A model generated the notes under the pieces. The model was not told the origin of the DNA and made no database searches. It saw only the letters and a program-made list of their open reading frames with translations. This document shows positions 17,021-24,801 of a stretch of 29,171 bases of DNA, piece after piece. Position 1 is the stretch's first letter. Each line of letters begins with the position of its first letter. A program made the translations under genes and the position numbers. The DNA comes from an uncultured Collinsella sp. (GTDB lineage: Bacteria > Actinomycetota > Coriobacteriia > Coriobacteriales > Coriobacteriaceae): assembly GCA_937896835.1 (NCBI GenBank), contig CALBOJ010000092.1, positions 1 to 29,171 on the forward strand, given 5' to 3'.

Positions 17021-18463
17021 ATGTTAAATCAAAAAAACAAGGTGACACGCGCGGACTATGAGCAGTGGCGTGCCGGACAGGATGAGACGGCGGCCCGCAT
17101 CGCGTCCGACCCCGATAGGCTTCTGTTCCATGTGGAGCCTGAGCTTGGCTGGCTCAACGACCCCAACGGTTTGGTTCAGATTGGTGATACGTATCACATC
17201 TATCATCAATACGATCCGTTCGATGCTGCGCATGGCGGTCCAGTGCTTTGGAACCATCTGACGACAAAGGATTTTGTGACGTACGAGAATCACGGCCCCG
17301 TGCTGTTCCCCGATTCCGATTTGGATTCGAGCGGAGCGTATTCTGGTTCTGCCTTTGTACGCGATGGCAAGATTCACTACTTCTATACCGGCAACGTCAA
17401 GCATTTTGACCGCGATGATTACGACTACGTGTTGACGGGCCGTGAGCAAAACCAGATTCATATGGTTGCCGAGAATCCCGACGAATTGGGCGAGAAGCGC
17501 ATAGCTGTTGGGCCGGTCGATTACCCCGACGATATCGGTACGCACGTGCGCGACCCCAAGATCCTTGAACACGACGGTATCTACTACATGGTTCTCGGCG
17601 CTCGTACGAAAGACGATCGCGGGTGCGTGCTTGTCTATACCTCGCGCAATCTTGAGGACTGGAGCTATGCGACGCGCATTGAGTTGGACGAGAAGTTTGG
17701 CTTTATGTGGGAGTGCCCCGATCTGTTTGAGCTCGATGGCGAGCTTATTCTCGTTTGCTGTCCGCAGGGTGTGCCTGCCGATGGTTGGCATTACCGCAAT
17801 CCGCATCAGTGCGTGTGGTTCTCCATCGAGGCCGATTGGGAGGCGCCGAGCTTTAAAATCGTCGGGCAGGGCATGCCCCCGATGGTCGATGCCGGTTTTG
17901 ATTTCTATGCTCCGCAGTCCTTTGAGGATACTGCAGGCCGGCGTTTGATGATCGGATGGTCGGGTTGCCCCGACGCGACGGCAGAAAACCCGACGGTGGC
18001 GCGCGGGTGGCAGTGCGCGTTGACGGTGCCGCGAGAGCTGAGCATACGCGATGGTAAGCTCTGCCAGCGGCCGGCGCACGAGATTGAGAGGATGCGCGGT
18101 GACTGCGTTCGCGCGATAGGCGGTGAAACCGTTGAGGAGCCGGGCCGCCTGTTTGATCTTGTGGTTTCCTGCGAGGGCGCCAAGATGGTCGAGCTCGAAA
18201 TCCGCAAGGGTGTCTTTGTGCGCTATGCAGACGGGATGCTTACCCTCGACATGGGTGACGAAGGCTATGGGCGCGACCAGAGGTCGATTGAGCTCAGCGA
18301 GCTTCGCGACCTGCGCGTGCTTTCGGACACTACGATGGTCGAGATTTTTGCAAATGGCGGCGAGGCGGCACTTACGAGCCGTACCTATTCGCCGGCGGTT
18401 CCGGCGATGGAGCTGCACGCCGAGGGCGCGGCATCGATGAATTTCTACCGCCTCGCGCATTAA
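17021..18463 (+). CDS. GH32 beta-fructofuranosidase / sucrose-6-phosphate hydrolase
   Basis: A 480-residue classic GH32 enzyme that cleaves the fructose unit from sucrose, sucrose-6-phosphate or short fructans. All catalytic motifs are canonical: LGWLNDPNG with nucleophile Asp47, RDP at 177-179 (HVRDPK) and ECPD with acid/base Glu231. The C-terminal beta-sandwich starts near residue 340, ending in the VEIFANGGEAALTSR strand typical of the family. There is no signal peptide. With the upstream PTS the natural substrate is probably sucrose-6-phosphate, giving glucose-6-phosphate and fructose; no fructokinase gene is nearby. The ATG at 17021 has only a weak ribosome-binding site (GAGAAAG, rather far upstream), so expression may depend on coupling or be low. 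Fourth gene of the regulated cluster. Confidence 0.92.
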   Translation: MLNQKNKVTRADYEQWRAGQDETAARIASDPDRLLFHVEPELGWLNDPNGLVQIGDTYHIYHQYDPFDAAHGGPVLWNHLTTKDFVTYENHGPVLFPDSDLDSSGAYSGSAFVRDGKIHYFYTGNVKHFDRDDYDYVLTGREQNQIHMVAENPDELGEKRIAVGPVDYPDDIGTHVRDPKILEHDGIYYMVLGARTKDDRGCVLVYTSRNLEDWSYATRIELDEKFGFMWECPDLFELDGELILVCCPQGVPADGWHYRNPHQCVWFSIEADWEAPSFKIVGQGMPPMVDAGFDFYAPQSFEDTAGRRLMIGWSGCPDATAENPTVARGWQCALTVPRELSIRDGKLCQRPAHEIERMRGDCVRAIGGETVEEPGRLFDLVVSCEGAKMVELEIRKGVFVRYADGMLTLDMGDEGYGRDQRSIELSELRDLRVLSDTTMVEIFANGGEAALTSRTYSPAVPAMELHAEGAASMNFYRLAH

Positions 18464-18560
18464 CCGTGTGTGGAGCACGATTGGACTTGCTGGGCGGAAT
18501 GTGTCGCAGTTGCCGCAGCGAACTACCGTTTATCGCGTATAGCGACCGTTTGCGGAGTAA

Positions 18561-18655
18561 GTAACACTTAGTAATAAACCGTGTAGAATCTCAGATTAGC
18601 ACGGAGTTTTTCCAGGGAGACGCTGTCCTTTGTTGTGTGCAAGGGGCGGCGTCTC
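18561..18655 (+). promoter_or_regulatory. candidate promoter and leader hairpin before the DegV gene
   Basis: GTAACA (18561-18566), 17 bases, TAGAAT (18584-18589) make a plausible promoter. Transcription would start near 18596 and cross a hairpin with arms GAGACGC (18617-18623) and GCGTCTC (18649-18655) followed by TTTGG. The hairpin could end transcripts from the fructoside operon or act as an attenuator for DegV. The rest of 18464-18740 shows nothing else. Confidence 0.45.
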
Positions 18656-18740
18656 TTTGGCGCTCTGCCGCCGTTGTGCAACAGTGCGGCGGCGCGTGCC
18701 ATGTGTTGAAAAGCCAATGTTGAGATGGGTCGTGATGATA

Positions 18741-19595
18741 ATGGGCAAGTACGTAATCGTGGTTGAGTCTGGTTCGGATGTGACGCCGGAGCTCTGCGAA
18801 CGCTACGGTATCGTGCGCGTACCTATGCATGTCACGATTGGTGACGAGACCGTCGAGGACGGCTCGATCGATCCGCTCGAGATTTATTCGCGCTGCAACG
18901 AGTTTGGCGTGATGCCCAAGACCAGCGGCTGCGCGCCGGCAGATTTTGCGCACGTGTACGATCGCATCCATGCCGAGCAGCCCGATGCGACTATTCTGCA
19001 CCTTGCGTATTCCGAGGCCACGACCTGCTCACACCAGTCTTCTAAGATTGCCGCCAAGGGTCGCGACTACGTCTACTCCATGGACACGCGTTTTGTCTCG
19101 GTGGGCCAGTCGCTTGTTGCCGTCGAGACCGCCAAATACATCGAGGCTCACCCCGATGCCACCGTCGACGAAATCTTTGCATTTACGAATTCCGTCATGG
19201 ACCGTGTGCTGCTGGGCTTTGTTCCTACCGACCTAGCCTTCCTTAAGGCGGGCGGTCGTCTATCCAACGTGGCATTCCTCGGTGCCCATCTGCTCAAGAT
19301 TAAGCCCTGCATTGAGGTAACGGGCGGCAAGTTCGTGGCAACCAAGAAGTTCCGCGGCTCTATGCTCAAGTGCGCCCGCGCCTTTATTGACCACATGGTT
19401 GCGAAGGGCGAGATTGACTACTCGCATATTGGCCTGGCGTATTCGGTAGGCCTTTCCCAGGAGCTGCGCGACGACATGGAAGTCTATGCGCACGACCTGG
19501 GCTTTAAGGACGTTACCTGGACTCAGGTCGGCGGTGTCATCTCGAGCCATTGCGGCCCGACCGCCTTCGGTGCGGTGCTCACGCTTAAGGCGTAA
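18741..19595 (+). CDS. DegV family fatty-acid-binding protein
   Basis: A 284-residue DegV protein, the usual length. DegV (FakB-like) proteins bind a fatty acid in the cytoplasm; some present it to the fatty acid kinase FakA. Signs are the N-terminal YVIVVESGSDVTPEL strand-loop, PKTSGCAPADF with the Thr-Ser that contact the carboxylate, the SxxxTCSHQSS stretch, VSVGQSL, FLKAGGRLSN, and the C-terminal GGVISSHCGPTAFG loop (normally GPG or GPGA). The start is uncertain: ATG codons at 18717, 18735 and 18741 are in frame and none has a strong ribosome-binding site. 18741 gives the normal family N-terminus. No fakA gene is in the window, so a role in lipid uptake is only family knowledge. Confidence 0.88.
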   Translation: MGKYVIVVESGSDVTPELCERYGIVRVPMHVTIGDETVEDGSIDPLEIYSRCNEFGVMPKTSGCAPADFAHVYDRIHAEQPDATILHLAYSEATTCSHQSSKIAAKGRDYVYSMDTRFVSVGQSLVAVETAKYIEAHPDATVDEIFAFTNSVMDRVLLGFVPTDLAFLKAGGRLSNVAFLGAHLLKIKPCIEVTGGKFVATKKFRGSMLKCARAFIDHMVAKGEIDYSHIGLAYSVGLSQELRDDMEVYAHDLGFKDVTWTQVGGVISSHCGPTAFGAVLTLKA

Positions 19596-19625
19596 GGTCT
19601 GGCGTCTATCGATTTCTATTGCCTC

Positions 19626-19660
19626 AGCGGCGGGCGGGTTGCGATAACCTTCCCGCCGCT
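19626..19660 (+). terminator. terminator-like hairpin after the DegV gene
   Basis: AGCGGCGGG (19626-19634) and CCCGCCGCT (19652-19660) pair perfectly, 30 bases after the DegV stop. The following CTTGCG is only weakly T-rich. Confidence 0.55.
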
Positions 19661-19781
19661 CTTGCGTAGGGCCAAATAGGACAACCCAATTGACCGCTAA
19701 ACCGTTTCGCCATCATGCGTATGGGCTAGAATGATTCTGGCATTTATGTAGCTAAAACCAATGAGAGGCAAGGTAGCGGGA

Positions 19782-20600
19782 ATGGCTGAGATGACGCTCG
19801 AGGGTGTGGACGCTCGTCCCGAGGACTCTGCGTTTGCCCTGGGCCGCGTACATTCGATTGAGACGATGGGAACGGTCGATGGACCCGGCATCCGCTTTGT
19901 GGTGTTTGTTCAGGGCTGCCCCATGCGCTGTGCGTATTGCCACAACCCCGATACCTGGTCGGTTAGCGGCGGCACCATGGTGACCGTCGAGCACCTGATG
20001 GACGAGTTCCAGAGCAACCATGAGTTTTACCGCAGCGGCGGTATTACGGTGTCCGGCGGCGAGCCGCTCTTGCAGCCCGCGTTTTTAGCCGACCTGTTCC
20101 GTGCAATGCACAACAACCCCGATGGCCGCGTGCATACCTGCCTCGACAGCTGCGGCTATGCGTTTGACCCCAACCATCCCGAGAAGTTCGATACTGTTCT
20201 CAACGAGACCGACATGGTGCTGCTCGACATCAAGCATGCCGATCCCGTTGAGCATAAAAAGCTGACCGGTTGCGATCCCGCACGCATTCTGGCGTTTGGT
20301 GATGAGCTTGCCCGTCGCAAGATTAAGGTCGTTATCCGCCACGTGGTGGTGCCCGGCATTACCGATACGGTTGAGGAGTGCGAGGCGCTCGGCCGCCTCA
20401 TCGCTCCATGGCACAACGTGGTGGGCCTGGAAATGCTGCCGTATCACACGATGGGTGTCGTCAAGTACGAGCAATTGGGCATTCCCTATAAGCTCGAGGG
20501 CGTTCCACAGATGGATACCGCGCGCATGCCCGAGCTGCGCAACGCCGTCATGACGGGCATGAAAAAGCGTCGCGCGGAACTCAAAAACGCTATCGGCTAG
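19782..20600 (+). CDS. pflA: pyruvate formate-lyase activating enzyme (radical SAM)
   Basis: A 272-residue radical SAM enzyme, slightly longer than E. coli PflA (246) because of about 20 extra N-terminal residues. It cleaves S-adenosylmethionine and abstracts hydrogen from the PFL glycine. The CxxxCxxC iron-sulfur motif is QGCPMRCAYCHNPDTW (Cys46, Cys50, Cys53), preceded by GTVDGPGIRFVVF, which is typical of the PFL-activase branch. SGGEPLLQ, TCLDSCGY and VVVPGITD follow in the expected order. Its target here would be Gly58 of the small protein at 10715-10966. It lies 9 kb from the PFL genes. The start is uncertain between 19761 and 19782; I prefer 19782, with AAGG nine bases upstream. Confidence 0.93.
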   Translation: MAEMTLEGVDARPEDSAFALGRVHSIETMGTVDGPGIRFVVFVQGCPMRCAYCHNPDTWSVSGGTMVTVEHLMDEFQSNHEFYRSGGITVSGGEPLLQPAFLADLFRAMHNNPDGRVHTCLDSCGYAFDPNHPEKFDTVLNETDMVLLDIKHADPVEHKKLTGCDPARILAFGDELARRKIKVVIRHVVVPGITDTVEECEALGRLIAPWHNVVGLEMLPYHTMGVVKYEQLGIPYKLEGVPQMDTARMPELRNAVMTGMKKRRAELKNAIG

Positions 20601-20622
20601 CGAGCCATTTTCGCTCCCCAAA

Positions 20623-20655
20623 GGCACTCATTGGGGACAGACTTAAATGAGTGCC
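20623..20655. repeat. 32-base dispersed hairpin unit, copy 2
   Basis: Identical to 2855-2886 over 32 bases (GGCACTCATT, loop GGGGACAGACTT, AAATGAGTGC). It begins 22 bases after the pflA stop and could also act as a weak terminator. Confidence 0.85.
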
Positions 20656-20691
20656 CCTGGGCACCAAGTTGATTGCCAAAGAGCTCCGTCA

Positions 20692-20758
20692 AGTTGCGGT
20701 GGAATAGTTCTTGTTTTTCGGCTTATGCCGCCCAAATAGGAACTATTCCACCGCAACT
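20692..20758. repeat. hairpin element F
   Basis: Perfect 19-base arms 20692-20710 and 20740-20758 (AGTTGCGGTGGAATAGTTC and its complement). The tip holds a small CGGCTTATGCCG hairpin (20719-20730) flanked by unpaired bases. The two-level build with an internal loop resembles the other elements, but the loop sequence differs. Confidence 0.85.
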
Positions 20759-20851
20759 GCGTTTTGGGCGGAGATGCGCAACAGAATCGCGCCATTTGGA
20801 TAAATACGCTTGTGGTTTCTTTAAAGACGCCTTAAACGCCGCTGAATATCT

Positions 20852-20879
20852 TTGGAAAGAAATGCCTGCTCGGTATTAT
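20852..20879 (+). promoter_or_regulatory. candidate promoter of the serine hydrolase gene
   Basis: TTGGAA (20852-20857) and TATTAT (20874-20879) are 16 bases apart, about 38 bases upstream of the GTG start at 20917. They lie within a stretch that is richer in A and T than the genes around it. Confidence 0.5.
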
Positions 20880-20916
20880 GCTGCTCGTATATGAACGGTA
20901 GCAGTCAGGAGACCAC

Positions 20917-22014
20917 GTGCGAAATAACGCATCGCGGGACGAGTATATGCCGCAGCATAGCAGCAGATATGAGACGAAGGGCACATCTTCGCGTGGCCTT
21001 GCCGACGCTCGCGTCCGCGTGACGAAGATTGCCGCCATTGGGATGCTAACGTTGGCGATTATTATCCTCGGAATTACCGCCAAAACCTACGCGTCGGAGC
21101 GAATGGCACACTCAGATGCGTCAACGGTACAGACGCAAAACGAGAAGGTTTCAAAGTCCAAAGCGTCGGCAGATCTCAAGACGAGACTTTCGAAGGCGGA
21201 CTTCAACGATATCCCTTCGGGTGATACCGTTCAGGCCTTCTCGTTGGTGGATAACAAGACTCCTACCTTGGAGGATGAGAGCCTTGCCTTGCTCCAGGAT
21301 GCCCTGAGTCGGGCGCAGGAGCTAGGCGATGTGGGCGTGGTGTTCTACGACCTGTCAAGCGGCAAGGGCGTGACGTATAACCCCGATGTCGAGGTTTACG
21401 GCGCGAGTAGCTACAAGGCGCTCTATGCGTTGTACATCTGCGAATTTCTGGTCGAGACGGGTCAGGTTTCACTCGATGATTCCCTTGGCACCTATGGTGG
21501 CTACAACATGGGTTGGCAGACGGTGCGCGACCTGATCGAGGCCGCGATCGTTAATTCGGACAACGATTCGTTTATTGCGTTACGCGCGACGTTTGACCGT
21601 GTCGGTTACGAGGATTGGATTGCCAGTCTTGGCATCGATTACGATACCGCACTCGATCCGATGAGTGATTTTCCCACCTATTGCCCGCGCACCTCGGCCA
21701 AGTTGTGGCGCGAGATGAGCGAGTATTTGAGCCGTGATACCGAGACGTCGCAATGGCTATCGGATCTTCTGGCCTCTACGACCCGGTCCTTTATCCGCGA
21801 CGGCATTGCGGACGACCAAGCCCTGGTGCGCAACAAGGCCGGCTGGATTAGCGAGGATGGTTGCTATTCGACATGCGATGCGGGCCTCATCGATGTCGAT
21901 GGCGACACCTACATTATGAGTATCATGACATCGATGCCATGGAGCGATCGCTCGAGCGAGCTGGTGGCTGCGATTGCTAAGACATTCTTTGATACCCGAG
22001 CTGCGCTGGCCTAA
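20917..22014 (+). CDS. membrane-anchored class A beta-lactamase-fold serine hydrolase
   Basis: A 365-residue protein with a basic cytoplasmic N-terminus, one membrane segment (about 37-55) and an external domain. The penicillin-recognising fold is indicated by SxxK in YGASSYKALYAL (Ser164, Lys167), SDN in AIVNSDNDSF (214-216), and KAG at 307-309 where beta-lactamases have KTG. The linker 60-125 is polar. It could hydrolyse beta-lactams, but the modest resemblance and altered third motif fit equally a cell-wall peptidase or an esterase. Start is GTG at 20917 with AGGAG six bases upstream. The nucleosidase gene follows after 78 bases. The function is left open. Confidence 0.82.
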   Translation: MRNNASRDEYMPQHSSRYETKGTSSRGLADARVRVTKIAAIGMLTLAIIILGITAKTYASERMAHSDASTVQTQNEKVSKSKASADLKTRLSKADFNDIPSGDTVQAFSLVDNKTPTLEDESLALLQDALSRAQELGDVGVVFYDLSSGKGVTYNPDVEVYGASSYKALYALYICEFLVETGQVSLDDSLGTYGGYNMGWQTVRDLIEAAIVNSDNDSFIALRATFDRVGYEDWIASLGIDYDTALDPMSDFPTYCPRTSAKLWREMSEYLSRDTETSQWLSDLLASTTRSFIRDGIADDQALVRNKAGWISEDGCYSTCDAGLIDVDGDTYIMSIMTSMPWSDRSSELVAAIAKTFFDTRAALA

Positions 22015-22092
22015 CGTGTTCGTTTGACGAGGTCAAACAAAATGCTGGTACCATACCGTGGTTGAGAATTTCGTATAGGTTTGGGGAATGGC

Positions 22093-22833
22093 ATGGCTAC
22101 CATCGCGATTATCGGTGCGCTCGAAAAAGAGATCATGCAGATTAAGGAAGAGTTGAGCAACGTTTGCATGGTACAGGAGGCGGGCTTGAACGTTGTGACC
22201 GGCGGGCTCGACGGCCTGTCGATTGTCGCCACGACGGCGGGTATGGGCACGGTAAACGCTTCCGCCGCAACACAGCACCTCATTAGCAAGTATGCTCCAC
22301 AGGCAGTTGTGTTTTCTGGTATCGCAGGTGGCCTGAATCCCAAGCTCCATATCGACGATGTCGTCATTGGCAAATGCCTGCGCTATCTAGATACCGATAC
22401 CGCGCTTATCGCCGAGTCTGCACCGGGGCTCGAGGAGTTTGTCTCGACGCCCGCGCTGGTCGATATTGCCGCCGATGTGCTTGCTGAGCGTGGGTTTGTT
22501 GATGCTTCGACAAATGAGACCGCTTCGAACGAGGGTGCAAAGCAGTTCCTGGTCGGCACGATTGCCACGGGTAACCGCTTTGTGACGGGCGCCGCTATGC
22601 GCAATGATGCCATCGAGGCGACGCATGCCGATTGTGTCGGCATGGAGGGCGCGGCAATTGCCCATGTCGCAACCAAAAATGGTGTCGATTGCCTGGTGCT
22701 GCGTGCTATCAGCGATAATTGTGACGAGGCGTATGATGCGATTTGCGACCGCGAGTTCGATTTGTTCGAGTATGCGCGTGCCGCAAGCGATATCACGCTC
22801 GATATCGTTCGACGCATTGCCGCTGCGCAATAG
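22093..22833 (+). CDS. mtnN: 5'-methylthioadenosine / S-adenosylhomocysteine nucleosidase
   Basis: A 246-residue MTAN that removes adenine from methylthioadenosine and S-adenosylhomocysteine in methionine salvage and methyl-cycle detoxification. It also clears 5'-deoxyadenosine, a product of radical SAM enzymes such as the nearby PflA. Visible motifs: AIIGALEKEI with the general base Glu at about 13, GMGTVNAS, VVFSGIAGGLNP, the adenine/ribose site VGMEGAAIAHV, and the catalytic Asp in LRAISDNCDE. The ATG at 22093 is chosen for GGGGA five bases upstream; the TTG at 22081 precedes that site. A TTGACG lies at about 22024, but no convincing -10 follows at normal spacing. It is 37 bases from the GTPase gene and probably co-transcribed with it. 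Confidence 0.92.
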   Translation: MATIAIIGALEKEIMQIKEELSNVCMVQEAGLNVVTGGLDGLSIVATTAGMGTVNASAATQHLISKYAPQAVVFSGIAGGLNPKLHIDDVVIGKCLRYLDTDTALIAESAPGLEEFVSTPALVDIAADVLAERGFVDASTNETASNEGAKQFLVGTIATGNRFVTGAAMRNDAIEATHADCVGMEGAAIAHVATKNGVDCLVLRAISDNCDEAYDAICDREFDLFEYARAASDITLDIVRRIAAAQ

Positions 22834-22870
22834 CGCGTTTTTTGCAAGATCCTACGACCAAGGAGTGTCC

Positions 22871-23461
22871 ATGGCCGATTCCATTAACTACCAGCTTGCC
22901 AAGTTCGTCGCCAGCTACGGCAAGGTTTCGCAGATCCCCGAGTCCACCTGTCCCGAGGTGAGCTTTGTTGGCCGCTCCAACGTGGGCAAGTCGTCCATTA
23001 TGAACAAGCTCTTTGGCCGCAAGAACCTGGTGAAGGTTTCGAGCACGCCGGGCAAGACAAGCAACATCAACTTCTTTGAGGCCGACGACGTTCACTTTGT
23101 CGACCTGCCGGGCTACGGTTTCGCCCGTCGTTCCAAGGCCGAGCGCGACCGTTGGGCCGAGCTCATCGGCGACTTCTTCGACTCCGAGCGCAGCTTTAAC
23201 CTGGTCGTGTCGCTGGTGGATATTCGTCACGACCCGAGCAAGCTCGACCATGACATGATCGACTATCTGCAGGGCAACGAGTTCAACTTTATCGTCTGCC
23301 TCACCAAGGCCGACAAGCTCAGCCGCACCCAGCAGGCCCGCCAGGCAGCTGCCATCAAAAAGCAACTCAACGTCCCGGCCGAAAACGTAATCATCACAAG
23401 CTCCCAAACCGGCACCGGCATCGACGAACTCAAGCGCCGCATCGCCGAAGCCTGCCTCTAA
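22871..23461 (+). CDS. engB: EngB/YsxC ribosome-assembly GTPase
   Basis: A 196-residue GTPase, the family's usual length, needed for late assembly of the large ribosomal subunit. All GTPase boxes are visible: G1 GRSNVGKSS (34-42), G2 STPGKT, G3 DLPGYGFA, G4 TKADKL and G5 SSQTGTG. The TPGKTSNINFF and PGYGFARRSKAERDRW stretches are specific for this family. The ATG at 22871 has AAGGAG seven bases upstream. The gene ends before a very strong palindrome. Confidence 0.95.
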   Translation: MADSINYQLAKFVASYGKVSQIPESTCPEVSFVGRSNVGKSSIMNKLFGRKNLVKVSSTPGKTSNINFFEADDVHFVDLPGYGFARRSKAERDRWAELIGDFFDSERSFNLVVSLVDIRHDPSKLDHDMIDYLQGNEFNFIVCLTKADKLSRTQQARQAAAIKKQLNVPAENVIITSSQTGTGIDELKRRIAEACL

Positions 23462-23530
23462 TAAGTGCCCCAGCCTAGCAAGAGCCCTCCCCAATAAAGA
23501 GCCAAATTATCAGCCCGGCGCCCCTTCAAA

Positions 23531-23725
23531 GCGTGGGTCCCTGTAGACATCGCTCGCCACGTTGCCATAGGGCCACCCAGGGGCATCCCCTTAAAAATAT
23601 TCCGCAGCACGAGGCCCGCTTATCCGCAGCTCCGAAGGAGCAGGATAAGCGGGCCTCAAGTGCGAGGACGTTTTTAAGGGGATGCCCCTGGGTGGCCCGG
23701 ACAGACCGATCGGCGATGTCTACAG
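23531..23725. repeat. hairpin element C with the conserved internal loop
   Basis: Three nested levels of pairing. Outermost is a 13-base pair of arms, 23531-23543 and 23713-23725, which overlaps the thrB stop codon. Next are perfect 28-base arms, 23570-23597 and 23671-23698. Innermost are perfect 15-base arms, 23611-23625 and 23643-23657. Between the last two levels, read on the minus strand, one side is CGTCCTCGCACTT and the other GTGCTGCGGAATA, the same loop as in elements A and B although the arms share nothing. It lies between convergent engB and thrB and could end both transcripts. Confidence 0.92.
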
Positions 23726-24601
23726 GTACTCGATTTGAGCGCCTTCCGTGTCGCACGTCAGAATATGCGTATCACACTTAGGGAACTGCTCGCGCAGCTT
23801 GACCTGCAGGAACTTTGCCACGATGGTGTCGTCGGTCACAGCCATAAGGGTCGAGCCCGATCCGCTGATCCAGATGGTCTTGGCGCCGCCGTTAAGGCAG
23901 GTGTCGCGCACGGCGTTGTAGTCGGGAATCAGACGGCGACGATAGGGTTCCTGGATGCGGTCGTCATTGGCGGCGGCAATCAGGTCGAGGTTGCCGGACT
24001 CAAGACCGCGCGTCATGCCGGCGATGCGGCCCATCTGCCATACGGCGGTGGAGAGCGGAACCTCCTGCGGCACGACCTTGCGCGCCTCGCTCGTATGCAC
24101 CTCGTAGGGAGGAATCACGGTAATAAAACGCAGGCGATCGCTCACCTCGTAGCGCAGGCACTGGGGGAGCGAATCGGTCGGCGTAAAGGAGCAGACGGCG
24201 CCGCCCAGGATAGCGGGGGCGACGTTATCGGGATGGCCCTCGACCTCGGTGGCAATGCGGACGAGCTCGGCACGGTCGACGGTGTGGCCTGTCAGCGCGG
24301 CGGCGGCCATAATGCCGGCGACGACACAGGTGGAGCTGGAGCCCAGGCCGCGGGCGACGGGAACGTCAGTCTGAATGTCGATGGCGACGGGGAAGGCCGG
24401 CTCGCCCCATGCGGCCAGTGCATCGACAAAGCTAACGTAGACCAGGTTGTTCTCGTTTTGGAATTCCTCGGGGCAGCCCGTGATGGTGAGCTTGTCGGCG
24501 CGCTCGAAGGTGAAGTGCGAGTAGAGGCTGACGGCCATGCCGAGGGTGTCGTAGCCAATGCCTAGGTTCGCGCTGGTGGCGGGGACGGTGATTTTGATCA
24601 T
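23720..24601 (-). CDS. thrB: homoserine kinase
   Basis: A 293-residue GHMP-family kinase that phosphorylates homoserine with ATP, the step before threonine synthase. The N-terminal VPATSANLGIGYDTLGMA is the homoserine-kinase signature, and the ATP-binding glycine/serine loop PVARGLGSSSTCVVAG is at about 81-96. The C-terminal GAKTIWISGSGSTLMAV is the third GHMP motif. AGGAG lies six bases before the ATG at 24601. It is 200 bases downstream of thrC on the same strand, but a terminator and a hairpin element separate them, so they may be transcribed separately. I see no clear promoter in that gap. Confidence 0.95.
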   Translation of the reverse strand: MIKITVPATSANLGIGYDTLGMAVSLYSHFTFERADKLTITGCPEEFQNENNLVYVSFVDALAAWGEPAFPVAIDIQTDVPVARGLGSSSTCVVAGIMAAAALTGHTVDRAELVRIATEVEGHPDNVAPAILGGAVCSFTPTDSLPQCLRYEVSDRLRFITVIPPYEVHTSEARKVVPQEVPLSTAVWQMGRIAGMTRGLESGNLDLIAAANDDRIQEPYRRRLIPDYNAVRDTCLNGGAKTIWISGSGSTLMAVTDDTIVAKFLQVKLREQFPKCDTHILTCDTEGAQIEYL

Positions 24602-24616
24602 GGGAATCTCCTGGGC

Positions 24617-24722
24617 GGTCTGCCTGTTTAGTTCGCTGCTCGGGCAGTCCTGGCTCGCTCGGAAAGCACATTAAGTGCTTTCCGGCTCGTGCGGAACTCG
24701 CGACGAACTAAACAGGCAGACC
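24617..24722. repeat. hairpin element D (divergent relative of A-C)
   Basis: Perfect 19-base outer arms (24617-24635, 24704-24722) and perfect nine-base inner arms (24661-24669, 24675-24683) around an ATTAA loop. The internal loop is longer (25 and 20 bases) but contains AGTCCTGG on one side and GTGCGGAAC on the other, recalling the GTCCTCG and TGCGGA of the other elements. Confidence 0.85.
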
Positions 24723-24758
24723 CGCATGTCAGCTCGTCATTATCCCGGTGAGTATCTG

Positions 24759-24790
24759 ATAAAAGAAGGTGCGCCGGCTTTCGCCGGCGC
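24759..24790 (-). terminator. rho-independent terminator of thrC
   Basis: GCGCCGGC (24771-24778) and GCCGGCGC (24783-24790) pair around a four-base loop. On the minus strand the stem is followed by ACCTTCTTTTATC. It lies 11 bases past the thrC stop. Confidence 0.8.
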
Positions 24791-24801
24791 CTAGTAAGGG
24801 T

